20,634 bases of DNA from BOG-908 sp964244615. GTDB taxonomy: Bacteria > Pseudomonadota > Alphaproteobacteria > Acetobacterales > Acetobacteraceae. Made by a program: the position numbers and the translations under genes. Location: contig CAXTJP010000044.1 in assembly GCA_964244615.1 (NCBI GenBank), forward strand, positions 1-20,634, given 5' to 3'. Shown here piece after piece: positions 1 through 8,215 of the stretch. The notes below the pieces were generated by a model, which was not told the DNA's origin, did not search any database, and saw only the letters and a list, made by a program, of their open reading frames with translations. Position 1 is the stretch's first letter, and every line of letters starts with the position of its first letter.

Positions 1-459
1 GAGACCGACGTGGTGATCTTCGACGTGCTGGGCGACGTGGTGTGCGGCGGTTTCGCGGCGCCGTTGCAGCATGCCGACCGGGCGCTGATCGTGGCGGCCA
101 ACGATTTCGACAGCATCTTCGCGATGAACCGCATCGTCGCGGCCATCGGCGCCAAGGCGCGCAACTACAACGTCCGCCTCGGCGGCGTGATCTGCAACCG
201 CTCGGCGGCGACCGACCAGGTGGACCGCTACAACGCGGCGACAGGCCTCTCCACGCTGGCGCATTTCCCAGACCTCGACGTGATCCGCCGGTCGCGGCTG
301 AAGAAGTCCACGCTGTTCGAGATGGACTCCTCGCCGGAGCTGGAGGCGGTGAAGCTGGAATACCTGCGTCTGGCCGCACAGCTCTGGGCCGGCACGGTGC
401 CGCTGGAGGGCGCGCCGCTGAAGGATCGCGAGATCTTCGACCTGCTGGGCTACGAGTGA
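1..459 (+). CDS. bchL: BchL, iron protein of dark-operative protochlorophyllide reductase (3' part)
   Basis: C-terminal 152 residues of the ATP-dependent, NifH-like subunit that passes electrons to BchN-BchB to reduce ring D of protochlorophyllide in the cytoplasm. The frame is open at base 1, so the start lies upstream of the window. The stretch DVLGDVVCGGFAAPL carries one of the two cysteines that hold the intersubunit [4Fe-4S] cluster; the P-loop and the other cysteine would be upstream. The segments AANDFDSIFAMNRI and VIRRSRLKKSTLFEM, and the end FDLLGYE, are typical of BchL. The paralogue BchX on the other strand has a different C-terminus, which separates the two. The TGA stop overlaps the bchM start (ATGA), as expected in a bchFNBHLM-type run, though only bchL-bchM is visible here. 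Confidence 0.96.
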   Translation, partial: ETDVVIFDVLGDVVCGGFAAPLQHADRALIVAANDFDSIFAMNRIVAAIGAKARNYNVRLGGVICNRSAATDQVDRYNAATGLSTLAHFPDLDVIRRSRLKKSTLFEMDSSPELEAVKLEYLRLAAQLWAGTVPLEGAPLKDREIFDLLGYE

Positions 460-1154
460 TGAGCACCTACCTCGCACGTCGCGGCGAGCTCGAGACGTAT
501 TTCGACCGCACCGCGGCCGAAGCCTGGGCGCGCCTGACCTCGGACGCGCCGGTCAGCGGCATACGCGCCACCGTCCGCGCGGGTCGGGACCGCATGCGTG
601 CCACCCTGCTCGGCTGGCTGCCGCAGGATCTGCGCGGCCTGCGCATCCTGGATGCCGGCTGCGGCACCGGCGCGCTGGCGGTGGAGGCGGCGCGTCGTGG
701 CGCCCACGTCACCGCCATCGACCTGTCGGCGACCCTGGTGGCGCTGGCGCAGGAACGTGCGCCGCGCGATCTGGGCGAGGGACGGATCGCGTTTGCCGTG
801 GGCGACATGACCGAGGCGACGCCCGGGCAGTTCGACCACGTGGTGGCGATGGATTCGCTGATCCACTATCGCGCCGGCGACATGGCGGCGGCGGCGGCGC
901 GGCTCTGCGCCCATAGCCTAAGTTCGGTGCTGTTCACCTTTGCGCCGCGCACGCCCCTGCTGAGCGTGATGCATGCCGCCGGGCGGCTGTTTCCGCGCGC
1001 GGACCGCGCGCCGGCCATCGAACCGGTCTCTGCGCGCGCCATCACCCGTCGCCTGGCCGCGGACCCCGCTTTGGCCGGCTGGCGTGTCGGGCGGGATGCG
1101 CGCATCTCGGGCGGGTTCTACAAGAGCCACGCGTTGGAGCTGGTCCGCCCATGA
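459..1154 (+). CDS. bchM: Mg-protoporphyrin IX O-methyltransferase BchM
   Basis: 231-residue SAM-dependent methyltransferase that methylates the ring-C propionate of Mg-protoporphyrin IX, giving the monomethyl ester used by AcsF (encoded downstream). The SAM motif LDAGCGTGALAVEA lies near residues 64-77, followed by the acidic motif VTAIDLS near 84-90. The C-terminal end GGFYKSHALELVRP is characteristic of BchM. The reading frame is open far upstream, but ATG 459 is chosen because it overlaps the bchL stop and the protein then begins ARRGELETYFDRTAAEAW, the normal BchM start. Its own stop overlaps the lhaA ATG by four bases, so bchL-bchM-lhaA are probably translationally coupled. Confidence 0.95.
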   Translation: MSTYLARRGELETYFDRTAAEAWARLTSDAPVSGIRATVRAGRDRMRATLLGWLPQDLRGLRILDAGCGTGALAVEAARRGAHVTAIDLSATLVALAQERAPRDLGEGRIAFAVGDMTEATPGQFDHVVAMDSLIHYRAGDMAAAAARLCAHSLSSVLFTFAPRTPLLSVMHAAGRLFPRADRAPAIEPVSARAITRRLAADPALAGWRVGRDARISGGFYKSHALELVRP

Positions 1155-2608
1155 GCGGCGCCATCGCGGCGCCGAAGCTGCGCCGGCTGAACCAGAAGCT
1201 CGCCTCGAAATGGAGCAAGGTCGGCAGCGGCTTTCTGCCGTTTGCCGATGCCGCCACCGACGCGTTGCCGCTGGGCCAGTTGTTGCGGCTGTCGCTGTTC
1301 CAGGTGACGGTCGGCATGGCCGCGGTGCTGCTGGTCGGCACGCTGAACCGGGTGATGATCGTCGAACTCGGCGTGCCGGCCTGGCTCGTCGCGGTGATGA
1401 TCTCTCTGCCGCTGGTGTTTGCGCCGTTCCGCGCGGTGGTGGGTTTCCGGTCGGACAATCATCGGTCGGTGCTGGGCTGGAAGCGCGTGCCGTTCTTGTG
1501 GCTGGGCACCATGATCCAGTTCGGCGGCCTGGCGATCATGCCGTTCGCGCTGATCATCCTGTCGGGCGACAGCAACGGCCCGCTGGTCATCGGCAAGGCC
1601 GCGGCCGGGCTGGCCTTCCTGATGGTGGGCGCCGGGCTGCACACGACGCAGACGGTGGGCCTGGCACTGGCCACCGACCTGTCGCCGGCGGAGAAGCACC
1701 CGCAGGTGGTGGCGCTGCTGTGCATGATGCTGCTGCTCGGCATGATCGCCAGCGCGCTGGTCTTCGGCGCGGTGCTGGCGCATTTCTCGGAGGTGCGGCT
1801 GATCCAGGTGATCCAGGGATCGGCCGTGGTCACCGTCGTGCTGAACGCGGTCGCGCTGTGGAAGCAGGAGCCGCGTCGGCCGTCGGAGACCGCGCATGAC
1901 CGGGTGCGTCCGAGCTTCGCGCAGTCCTGGGCGGCGTTCGACCGTGCCGGCGACGCGCGGCGCCGGCTGGTGGCGCTCGGCCTCGGCACCGCGGCGTTCA
2001 GCATGCAGGACATCCTGCTGGAGCCGTATGGCGGACAGGTGCTGCACCTGGCGGTGGGCACCACCACAGCGTTCTCCGCCATGCTCGCCTTCGGCGGGCT
2101 GATCGGCTTCGGCATCGCGGCCAAGCTGCTCGGCCGTGGCATGGACCCGTACCGGCTCGCCGGCCTGGGTGCGGTGGCCGGGCTGTTCGCGTTCGCGGCC
2201 CTGATCTTCGCCGCACCCGCACAGTCCACCCTGCTGTTCGCGGCCGGCGTCTCGCTGATCGGCTTGGGCGCCGGGCTGTTCGCGCATTGCACGCTGACCG
2301 CGGCGATGGGGATGGCCGGGCGTGGCCAGATCGGCTTCGCGCTCGGCGTGTGGGGCGCGGTGCAGGCCTCGGCCGCCGGCATCGCGGTGGCGAGCGGCGG
2401 GCTGATACGCGACGCGGTGGGCGCGCTGGCCGGGCAGGGGCGGCTCGGCGCCGCCCTGGTCGATCCCGCGACCGGCTACGGCGCGGTGTACACGATCGAG
2501 ATCGTGCTGCTGTTCGCGACGCTGGTGGCGGTGGGTCCGCTGGTGCGCAGCCCCGGCCGCGCGCGCAGTGCGGGGCAGCACGACGGCGCCTTGGCCGTCA
2601 CAGGATGA
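1151..2608 (+). CDS. lhaA: LhaA, PucC-family LH1 assembly / bacteriochlorophyll delivery membrane protein
   Basis: 485-residue polytopic membrane protein of the BCD/PucC branch of the major facilitator superfamily, with about twelve hydrophobic segments. Early residues RLSLFQVTVGMAAVLLVGTL and the loop FRSDNHRSVLGWKRVPFLW are family hallmarks. Position between bchM and puhA is the standard place of lhaA, whose product is needed for assembly of LH1 around the reaction centre; this makes LhaA a better name than PucC. The start ATG overlaps the bchM stop (ATGA). The N-terminus has a short basic cytoplasmic stretch (RRLNQKLASKWSKVG) before the first helix. A 37-base gap with a GAGGGA ribosome site follows before puhA. 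Whether it moves pigment or acts as a chaperone is not decided by sequence. Confidence 0.93.
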   Translation: MSGAIAAPKLRRLNQKLASKWSKVGSGFLPFADAATDALPLGQLLRLSLFQVTVGMAAVLLVGTLNRVMIVELGVPAWLVAVMISLPLVFAPFRAVVGFRSDNHRSVLGWKRVPFLWLGTMIQFGGLAIMPFALIILSGDSNGPLVIGKAAAGLAFLMVGAGLHTTQTVGLALATDLSPAEKHPQVVALLCMMLLLGMIASALVFGAVLAHFSEVRLIQVIQGSAVVTVVLNAVALWKQEPRRPSETAHDRVRPSFAQSWAAFDRAGDARRRLVALGLGTAAFSMQDILLEPYGGQVLHLAVGTTTAFSAMLAFGGLIGFGIAAKLLGRGMDPYRLAGLGAVAGLFAFAALIFAAPAQSTLLFAAGVSLIGLGAGLFAHCTLTAAMGMAGRGQIGFALGVWGAVQASAAGIAVASGGLIRDAVGALAGQGRLGAALVDPATGYGAVYTIEIVLLFATLVAVGPLVRSPGRARSAGQHDGALAVTG

Positions 2609-2645
2609 TTTTCGATAAACCCAGGCATGTCACGAGGGACAGACC

Positions 2646-3419
2646 ATGACCGCAGGCGCCGTTCTCGCCCATTTCGACGTGGCCCAGATCACCATCTACG
2701 TGTTCTGGCTGTTCTTCTTCTCGCTGATCTGGTGGCTGCGTCGCGAGGACCATCGCGAGGGCTACCCGCTGGTGCCGGACTACCCCGAGCAGCACGTGAT
2801 CGAGTTCCCGTCGATCCCGCCGCCCAAGCATTTCCGCATGGCCGACGGCACCGCCATCCCGGTGCCGCGCGCCGAGAAGCCCGAGACCTTTGCCGCCGAA
2901 CGCGTGCTGCCCTGGGCCGGTGCGCCGTTCGAGCCGACCGGCAACCCGATGATCGACGGCGTCGGGCCTGCGGCGTACGCGCAGCGCCACGACGTGCCGG
3001 AGATGGCCTACGATGACGGCCTGCCCAAGATCGTGCCGCTGCGCACGGCGCAGGATTTCTTCCTGTCGCACGAGGACCCAGACCCGCGCGGCTACGAGGT
3101 GTTCGGCAATGACGGCGAGCTGGCCGGCACTGTGGTGGACGCGTGGATCGACCGTTCGGAATACATCGTGCGCTACCTCGAGGTGGAGACCACCGCGGCG
3201 CTCGGCGCCCGGCGCGTGCTGCTGCCGACGCATTTCGCGACGTTCCGCCCCAAGCAGCGGACGATCGGCGTGTATTGCGTGCTGGCCGCGCACTTCGCCA
3301 CCGTGCCAGGGCTGCGCAACCCGGATTCGGTGACGTCGCTGGAGGAGGACCGGATCGTCGGCTATTACGGCGGCGGTTTGCTCTACGCCACGCCGAAGCG
3401 CATGGCGCCGCTGCTGTGA
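2646..3419 (+). CDS. puhA: Photosynthetic reaction centre H subunit
   Basis: 257-residue H subunit that caps the cytoplasmic side of the L-M core and shapes the proton path to QB. A single transmembrane helix lies near residues 15-31 (ITIYVFWLFFFSLIWW), followed by the conserved RREDHREGYPL. The large C-terminal domain contains the typical PKHFRMADG and GYEVFGNDGELAGTV segments. Length equals the family norm (about 255-260). The start is ATG 2646, preceded by GAGGGA about ten bases away; the 37-base spacer from lhaA holds no clear promoter or TGT-N12-ACA palindrome. The stop overlaps the likely puhB GTG start. Confidence 0.97.
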   Translation: MTAGAVLAHFDVAQITIYVFWLFFFSLIWWLRREDHREGYPLVPDYPEQHVIEFPSIPPPKHFRMADGTAIPVPRAEKPETFAAERVLPWAGAPFEPTGNPMIDGVGPAAYAQRHDVPEMAYDDGLPKIVPLRTAQDFFLSHEDPDPRGYEVFGNDGELAGTVVDAWIDRSEYIVRYLEVETTAALGARRVLLPTHFATFRPKQRTIGVYCVLAAHFATVPGLRNPDSVTSLEEDRIVGYYGGGLLYATPKRMAPLL

Positions 3420-4084
3420 GCGCGCGCCCCGTGACCCCGGCCTCTCCGCGTGGCCTGCCCGAGCGTCTGCCGGCCGGCGAGCGGCTGCTGTGGCAGGGCG
3501 CGCCGGATGTGCGCGCGCTGCTGCTGCACACGTTCCACATCCGGGCGGTGGCGCTGTATTTCGCCATCATCCTGGCCTGGTGCGCGCTGACCATCATCGG
3601 CCATGGCGGCCCCGCGCACGCCATGCGGCTGGCCTTGCTGCATCGGGCCGAGCTGGCCGTCGTGCCGTTCGTGCTGATGGCGGCCTATGCGTGGTCGATC
3701 CGGCGCAGCACCACGTACAGCATCACCAACCGGCGCGTGGTGATCAGCTTCGGCATCGCCTTGCCGATGACCTTCAACCTGCCGTTCTCCAGGATCGAGG
3801 CGGCGGGGCTGCGGCTTTACCGGTGCGGTGCCGGCGACATTCCGTTGCGTCTGCAGCCGGGCGAGACCTTGTCGTATTTCGTGGTGTGGCCGCATGCCCG
3901 CCCCTGGCGCATGGCCCGTGCCGAGCCCATGCTGCGCTGTGTGGCGGGGGCCGAGGCGGCGTCCGCGATCCTGGGCGAGGCGCTGACGGAGTACGAGGCG
4001 TCGACGCCGGTCAGGGTCGTGGCACAGCGTCCGGTTCGGCTGCGTGCGGCAGGCGCAGCACGCCGCGCCGTCGCCGCCGAGTAG
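3416..4084 (+). CDS. puhB: Photosynthetic complex assembly protein PuhB
   Basis: About 222-residue membrane protein needed for efficient reaction-centre assembly in Rhodobacter. After a soluble N-terminus (LPAGERLLWQGAPDVRALL) there are two hydrophobic helices near residues 44-61 and 79-95. A bacterial PH-like domain then starts with RRSTTYSITNRRVVI, as in other PuhB proteins. I place the start at GTG 3416, which overlaps the puhA stop (GTGA); GTG 3431 is an in-frame alternative. No ATG with a ribosome site fits, so translation is probably coupled to puhA. The basic, alanine-rich tail after residue 200 is unremarkable. Ends at TAG just before a strong AGGGAGGA site for puhC. Confidence 0.9.
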   Translation: MSARPVTPASPRGLPERLPAGERLLWQGAPDVRALLLHTFHIRAVALYFAIILAWCALTIIGHGGPAHAMRLALLHRAELAVVPFVLMAAYAWSIRRSTTYSITNRRVVISFGIALPMTFNLPFSRIEAAGLRLYRCGAGDIPLRLQPGETLSYFVVWPHARPWRMARAEPMLRCVAGAEAASAILGEALTEYEASTPVRVVAQRPVRLRAAGAARRAVAAE

Positions 4085-4097
4085 AGGGAGGATCGCG

Positions 4098-4589
4098 ATG
4101 GATGACCGCCGCACGATGTCGATCAGGGAGCCGTTCCCGCGCATGCCGTTGTTCGGCGCGGCCGCCCTTGTGGTGTTCGCGCTCTCGATGGGGGTGTACG
4201 GCCGCGTCACCGGCCTCGGCCGGCCGACCGACCCGGGCGTTGCCACCGCTTCGCGCAGCTTGCGGTTCGACGACCGGCCGGATGGGGCGGTGGTCGTGAC
4301 CCTGGCCAAGACCGGGCAGGTGCTGGACGTGATGACCGGGCAGAACGGGTTCCTGCGCGGCACGCTGCGCGGCTTCGCCCGCGTACGCCGGTCCGAGGGC
4401 CTGGGTTCCGGCCCGCCGCTCGACCTCGTGGGCTACGCAGACGGGCAGCTGATCCTGAGCGACCCCAGCACCGGCCGCCTGGTCGAGCTGGAGGCGTTCG
4501 GGTCGGAGAACGAGGCGGTGTTCGTGCGCCTGCTCACCATGGCGCCGCGTGCCGCGACCGCACAGGCGGCCGGCACGGGGCACGGCTGA
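4098..4589 (+). CDS. puhC: Photosynthetic complex assembly protein PuhC
   Basis: 163-residue protein with one N-terminal transmembrane helix (about residues 17-35, PLFGAAALVVFALSMGVYG) and a periplasmic domain containing LAKTGQVLDVMTGQNGFLRG, FARVRRSEGLGSGPPLDL and DPSTGRLVELEAFG, the usual PuhC pattern. PuhC promotes reaction-centre and LH1 accumulation in Rhodobacter. The frame is open from 4044, but ATG 4098 is chosen because AGGGAGGA stands just upstream and the earlier start would lie inside puhB. Its TGA stop overlaps the ATG of the next small gene. Neighbours puhA and puhB upstream and acsF downstream support the name. Confidence 0.9.
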   Translation: MDDRRTMSIREPFPRMPLFGAAALVVFALSMGVYGRVTGLGRPTDPGVATASRSLRFDDRPDGAVVVTLAKTGQVLDVMTGQNGFLRGTLRGFARVRRSEGLGSGPPLDLVGYADGQLILSDPSTGRLVELEAFGSENEAVFVRLLTMAPRAATAQAAGTGHG

Positions 4590-4912
4590 TGGCCGGGCGC
4601 GTCAGGCCCTCCGGCATCGTCGAGATCGCCTGCGACGTGGACCTCGAGCGGTCCCACGACAGCTTCCACGCCTACGCCGTGCCGGACGGCATCGACATCC
4701 GGCCGGGCGACGTGGTGCAGGTGCACGGCATGCCGAGCCGGCTGCAGTTCGGCGAGCAGCGCCGTTTCCGCACCACGGCGACCGTCCGGCGCGCGGGCCC
4801 GCTGCGTCGGCTCTGGACAGAAATCGCCGGTATGTTTGAACTGACGAGCCTCTACGAGGTCGGCTTCCAGCCGGACGAGGAACTGGTTCTGACGCCAAGG
4901 AACATGGCATGA
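4589..4912 (+). CDS. Small conserved PGC protein between puhC and acsF, function unknown
   Basis: 107-residue soluble-looking protein with no signal peptide, no membrane helix and no cysteines. I do not recognise a named domain. Visible segments are GIVEIACDVDLERSHDSFHA, IDIRPGDVVQVHGMP and LWTEIAGMFELTSLYEVGF. A short ORF in this slot is common in PGCs of purple bacteria and is usually left as hypothetical. Its start overlaps the puhC stop and its own stop overlaps the acsF start (ATGA), so its amount is probably tied to both neighbours. That coupling suggests, but does not prove, a role near the aerobic cyclase or in assembly of the reaction centre. Confidence 0.85.
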   Translation: MAGRVRPSGIVEIACDVDLERSHDSFHAYAVPDGIDIRPGDVVQVHGMPSRLQFGEQRRFRTTATVRRAGPLRRLWTEIAGMFELTSLYEVGFQPDEELVLTPRNMA

Positions 4913-6000
4913 ACGCGATCACCCCGAACCCGGGCAGGCCTGCGGACAAACGTGCGGGCGGGCCTAACGAGAGTACCCGCTACGCCCAGCAGGACACGGT
5001 TCTGAGCCCGCGCTTCTACACCACCGACTTCGCGGCGATGAGCCGCATCGACGTCAGCCTGGTGCGGCCCGAGTGGGATGCGCTGATCGCCGAGCTGCGC
5101 GCCGACCACAACCGGAACCACTTCACCCAGACCGAGGTGTTCAAGCAGGATTTCTCGTCCATGCCGCCGGCGTTGCGGAAGGAGTTCCTGGAGTTCCTGG
5201 TCAGCTCCGTCACCGCAGAGTTCTCCGGCTGCGTGCTGTACGCGGAAATCAAGAAGCGCATTCCAGAGGGCGACATCCACGACCTGTTCGCCTTCATGGC
5301 GCGCGACGAGGCGCGGCATGCGGCGTTCATCAACGAGACGCTGAAGGATTTCGACGTCGGCGTGGACCTCAGCTTCCTGACCAAGGCGAAGAAATACACC
5401 TATTTCAGGCCGAAATTCGTGTTCTACGCCACGTACCTGTCGGAGAAGATAGGCTACGCGCGCTACATCACCATCTTCCGCCACTTGCAGCGTAACCCTG
5501 ACCAGGTGATCCACCCGATCTTCAACTGGTTCGAGCAATGGTGCGGCGACGAGTTCCGGCACGGCGAGGCGTTCGCCCTGCTGATGCGGTCGGACCCGAA
5601 ACTGCTGTCCGGCGTGAACCGGCTGTGGATACGCTTTTTCCAGCTGGCCGTGTTCGCCACGATGTACGTGCGCGACCATGCCCGCCCGGTGTTCCACGAG
5701 GCGCTGGGCGTGGACCCGACCGAGTACGACATGCAGGTGTTCCGCATCACCAGCGAGATCTGCCGCCAGGTGTTCCCGGTGACGCTCGACCTCGACAACC
5801 CGGCCTTTGCGCGCGGGCTGGAGCGGATGCGACGCATCACCGAGGGCAAGGCCGCGAACCGGGCGCAGGGCGGGCTGCTCGGGCGGCTGAAGAACTGGGT
5901 GCTGACGGCCGATGCTGGTGTCACCTTCGCGCGAATGTTCGTCCTGCCGGCCAGGCACGCCGCGCTGCCGGGGCAGGTTCGTCTGGCGGCCTCCTGGTAG
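4909..6000 (+). CDS. acsF: Aerobic Mg-protoporphyrin IX monomethyl ester oxidative cyclase
   Basis: 363-residue diiron oxygenase that closes ring E using O2, producing divinyl-protochlorophyllide. Diiron ligand motifs are visible: E104 in VTAEFSG, E134 and H137 in ARDEARHAAF, and E215 and H218 in GDEFRHGEAF. RNHFTQTEVFKQDFSSMPP near residues 68-86 is a family hallmark. The start ATG overlaps the preceding stop by four bases; the first 30 residues are a variable polar extension. The presence of this oxygen-dependent enzyme indicates pigment synthesis under air. Whether the anaerobic cyclase BchE also exists cannot be seen here. Twelve bases separate it from puhE. Confidence 0.97.
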   Translation: MNAITPNPGRPADKRAGGPNESTRYAQQDTVLSPRFYTTDFAAMSRIDVSLVRPEWDALIAELRADHNRNHFTQTEVFKQDFSSMPPALRKEFLEFLVSSVTAEFSGCVLYAEIKKRIPEGDIHDLFAFMARDEARHAAFINETLKDFDVGVDLSFLTKAKKYTYFRPKFVFYATYLSEKIGYARYITIFRHLQRNPDQVIHPIFNWFEQWCGDEFRHGEAFALLMRSDPKLLSGVNRLWIRFFQLAVFATMYVRDHARPVFHEALGVDPTEYDMQVFRITSEICRQVFPVTLDLDNPAFARGLERMRRITEGKAANRAQGGLLGRLKNWVLTADAGVTFARMFVLPARHAALPGQVRLAASW

Positions 6001-6012
6001 GCGCGGGCGGGG

Positions 6013-6864
6013 ATGCACCTCTACGCCTGCCCGGCAGCCTATTGCCTGTTCGTCTGGTGGTTCTCCACCGGGGTGATCGTGTTCCTGAACAACCTGCCGC
6101 CGCGAACCTTCAGGTGGAGTTTCGGGGCGTTCAGCGCGGTGGCACTCGTGTCGTTCTGGCGCCTCGCCGCCGGCAGCCACGATGTGACGGTGGCCGGCGC
6201 CTACGCCGCCTTCACCTACGGCGTGCTGGTCTGGGGCTGGCACGAGATGGCGTTCTTCATGGGCTTCGTCACCGGGCCGCGTAAGACGGCGTGCCGGCAT
6301 GGCTGCGGCGGGTTGGCGCATTTCCGGCACGGGGTGGAAGCCTGCATCGACCACGAGCTGGCCATCCTCGGCACCGGGGTGGCCGTGCTGTGGGCCACCC
6401 AGGGCGGCGCCAACCAGGTCGGCATGTGGACCTTCATGGCGCTGTGGGGCATGCGGCTGAGCGCCAAGCTGAACATCTTCCTGGGCGTGCTGAATCTGGG
6501 CGAGGCCTTCCTGCCGCGCCATCTGGCCTATTTGCTGAGCTTCATGTCACGCCGGCGGATGAACTGGCTGATGCCGGTCTCGCTGGCCGGCGGCGCGGTG
6601 CTGGTGGCGCTGCTGGTCCGGGACGCCGCCGCCCCAGGGATCACGCCGTTCCGGGCGGCCGGGCTGACCTTCGTGATCGCCATGCTGGTGCTGGCCGTGC
6701 TGGAACATGCCATGCTGGTGCTGCCCTTGCCGTTCGCGTCGCTCTGGGCCTGGTGGCTGGCGCACAAGCCCGGGCCGCGTTCCGGGTTCGCCGAGCTGCC
6801 ATCCGTCGCCGCCCGGTCGGTTTCGGCGGTGGACCGCCCATCTCTCGTCTATGCCGGTCCGTGA
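6013..6864 (+). CDS. puhE: PuhE (DUF3623 family) photosynthetic membrane protein
   Basis: 283-residue polytopic membrane protein with about seven hydrophobic segments. The start MHLYACPAAYCLFVWWFSTG, the loop GFVTGPRKTACRHGC, and SAKLNIFLGVLNLGEAFLP are recognisable features of the PuhE/DUF3623 family. In Rhodobacter this gene lies in the same place, between acsF and hemA, and affects bacteriochlorophyll production; the biochemical role is unknown. The ATG follows acsF by 12 bases with only a weak purine-rich site (GGCGGGG). The C-terminal 30 residues after LAHKPGPRSG are polar and likely cytoplasmic. Confidence 0.9.
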   Translation: MHLYACPAAYCLFVWWFSTGVIVFLNNLPPRTFRWSFGAFSAVALVSFWRLAAGSHDVTVAGAYAAFTYGVLVWGWHEMAFFMGFVTGPRKTACRHGCGGLAHFRHGVEACIDHELAILGTGVAVLWATQGGANQVGMWTFMALWGMRLSAKLNIFLGVLNLGEAFLPRHLAYLLSFMSRRRMNWLMPVSLAGGAVLVALLVRDAAAPGITPFRAAGLTFVIAMLVLAVLEHAMLVLPLPFASLWAWWLAHKPGPRSGFAELPSVAARSVSAVDRPSLVYAGP

Positions 6865-6901
6865 TCCGGCCGTCCCGCACAACGCTGCAAGGGTGTCCTC
6901 C

Positions 6902-8125
6902 ATGAACTACGAAGACTTCTTCAAGCGCGAACTCGACAGCCTGCGCAGCCAAGGCAACTACCGCGTGTTCGCCAACCTGCAGCGCCAGCCAGGGAGTTTT
7001 CCCCGCGTCATGCACAAGCGCGCCGGCGGGAAGGAGGGCGCGCGTGACGAGGTGACGGTGTGGTGCAGCAACGACTACCTCGGCATGGGGCAGCACCCGA
7101 CGGTGCTGGCGGCGATGCACGAGGCGCTGGACCATTGCGGCGCCGGCGCCGGCGGCACCCGCAACATCGCCGGCACCAACCACTACCACGTGCTGCTGGA
7201 AGAGGAGCTGGCCGACCTGCACGGCAAGGACGCCGCCCTGCTGTTCAACTCCGGCTACATGAGCAACTGGGCGGCGATCGGCACGCTGGCGGCGCGGCTC
7301 TCCGGCTGCGTGGTGCTGTCGGACGCGAAGAACCATGCGTCCATGATCGAGGGCGCCCGGCACAGCCGCGCCCGCATCGAAGTGTTCGCGCATAACGACC
7401 CGGCCGACCTGGACCGCCGCCTGGCGGCCATCGACCCGGCGCTGCCGAAGCTGGTGATGTTCGAGAGCATCTACTCGATGGACGGCGACATCGCGCCGAT
7501 CGCCGAGATCTGCGACGTGGCGGAGCGCCACGGCGCGCTCACCTACCTGGACGAGGTGCATGCGGTGGGGCTGTACGGCCCGCGCGGGGGCGGCATCGCC
7601 GAGCGCGAGGGGCTGATGGACCGGGTGGACGTGATCGAGGGGACGCTCGCCAAGGGTTACGGCGTGATCGGCGGCTACATCACCGGGTCGGCCAGCCTGA
7701 TCGACTACGTGCGCAGCTTCGCCAGCGGCTTCATCTTCACCACCGCCCTGCCGCCGGCCGTGGCCGCGGGGGCGCTGGCCAGCATACGCCACCTGAAGAC
7801 CAGCGACGTGGAGCGACGCGAGCAGCAGCGGCTGGTGGCCCTGCTGCGCCGCCGGCTGGACGAGGCGGGCGTGCCGCATCAGGCAAACCCAAGCCACATC
7901 GTGCCGGTGATGGTGCGCGACGCCGCGCTGTGCAAGCAGATCAGCGACACGCTGCTGGAGCAGCACGGGGTGTACGTGCAGCCGATCAACTACCCGACGG
8001 TGCCGCGCGGCACCGAGCGGCTGCGTATCACGCCTTCGCCCAAGCATAGCGACGAGGACGTGGAGCATCTGGTGGGCGCTCTGTCGGCGATCTGGTCGCA
8101 GCTCAGCCTGGCTCGGGCTGCCTGA
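6902..8125 (+). CDS. hemA: 5-aminolevulinate synthase (C4 pathway)
   Basis: 407-residue PLP enzyme that condenses glycine and succinyl-CoA to 5-aminolevulinate, the first tetrapyrrole precursor. Visible motifs are the glycine-rich AGAGGTRNIAGTNHYH near residues 81-96, the cofactor aspartate D217 in TYLDEVHAVG, and Schiff-base lysine K251 in EGTLAKGYGVIGGY. Length matches alphaproteobacterial ALAS. The frame is open from 6707, but ATG 6902 gives the usual start MNYEDFFKRELDSLRSQGNY; an AAGGGT stretch lies upstream. It ends the plus-strand operon and is followed at once by a hairpin repeat. A second hemA elsewhere in the genome, as in Rhodobacter, cannot be excluded. Confidence 0.96.
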   Translation: MNYEDFFKRELDSLRSQGNYRVFANLQRQPGSFPRVMHKRAGGKEGARDEVTVWCSNDYLGMGQHPTVLAAMHEALDHCGAGAGGTRNIAGTNHYHVLLEEELADLHGKDAALLFNSGYMSNWAAIGTLAARLSGCVVLSDAKNHASMIEGARHSRARIEVFAHNDPADLDRRLAAIDPALPKLVMFESIYSMDGDIAPIAEICDVAERHGALTYLDEVHAVGLYGPRGGGIAEREGLMDRVDVIEGTLAKGYGVIGGYITGSASLIDYVRSFASGFIFTTALPPAVAAGALASIRHLKTSDVERREQQRLVALLRRRLDEAGVPHQANPSHIVPVMVRDAALCKQISDTLLEQHGVYVQPINYPTVPRGTERLRITPSPKHSDEDVEHLVGALSAIWSQLSLARAA

Positions 8126-8131
8126 GGCGAA

Positions 8132-8190
8132 GGAAGGCCTTCTTTTCTGAAGAAAAGAAGCAAAAGACTTTCTTGGTGCTGTCGCGGAGC
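8132..8190 (+). repeat. Hairpin repeat copy 1, downstream of hemA (possible terminator)
   Basis: Begins seven bases after the hemA stop. It contains a perfect 9-bp stem (8139-8147 with 8152-8160, arms CTTCTTTTC/GAAAAGAAG, loop TGAA), then an A-rich stretch and the core GTGCTGTCGCGGAG at 8176-8189. A related copy in inverted orientation lies at 8671-8729, with an identical 14-base core and a similar 9-bp hairpin. Each copy lies downstream of, and points the same way as, the gene before it (hemA here, pufC for the other). That fits a dispersed 3'-end element with terminator or mRNA-protecting function. There is no clean U-run straight after the stem, so intrinsic termination is unproven. Confidence 0.7.
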
Positions 8191-8215
8191 TTGGCTCGGT
8201 GCCGCACCCGCAAAT

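Noticed and set aside
1118..2581. Long minus-strand open frame opposite lhaA
   Set aside because: Arg/Gln/His-rich translation typical of antisense frames in high-GC DNA; lhaA on the plus strand is unmistakable.
2618..2635. TGT...ACA in the lhaA-puhA gap
   Set aside because: Spacing is only 8 bases and no promoter hexamers are evident.
4852..6522. 556-codon minus-strand open frame opposite acsF and puhE
   Set aside because: No recognisable protein, low-complexity composition, and two clear genes on the other strand.
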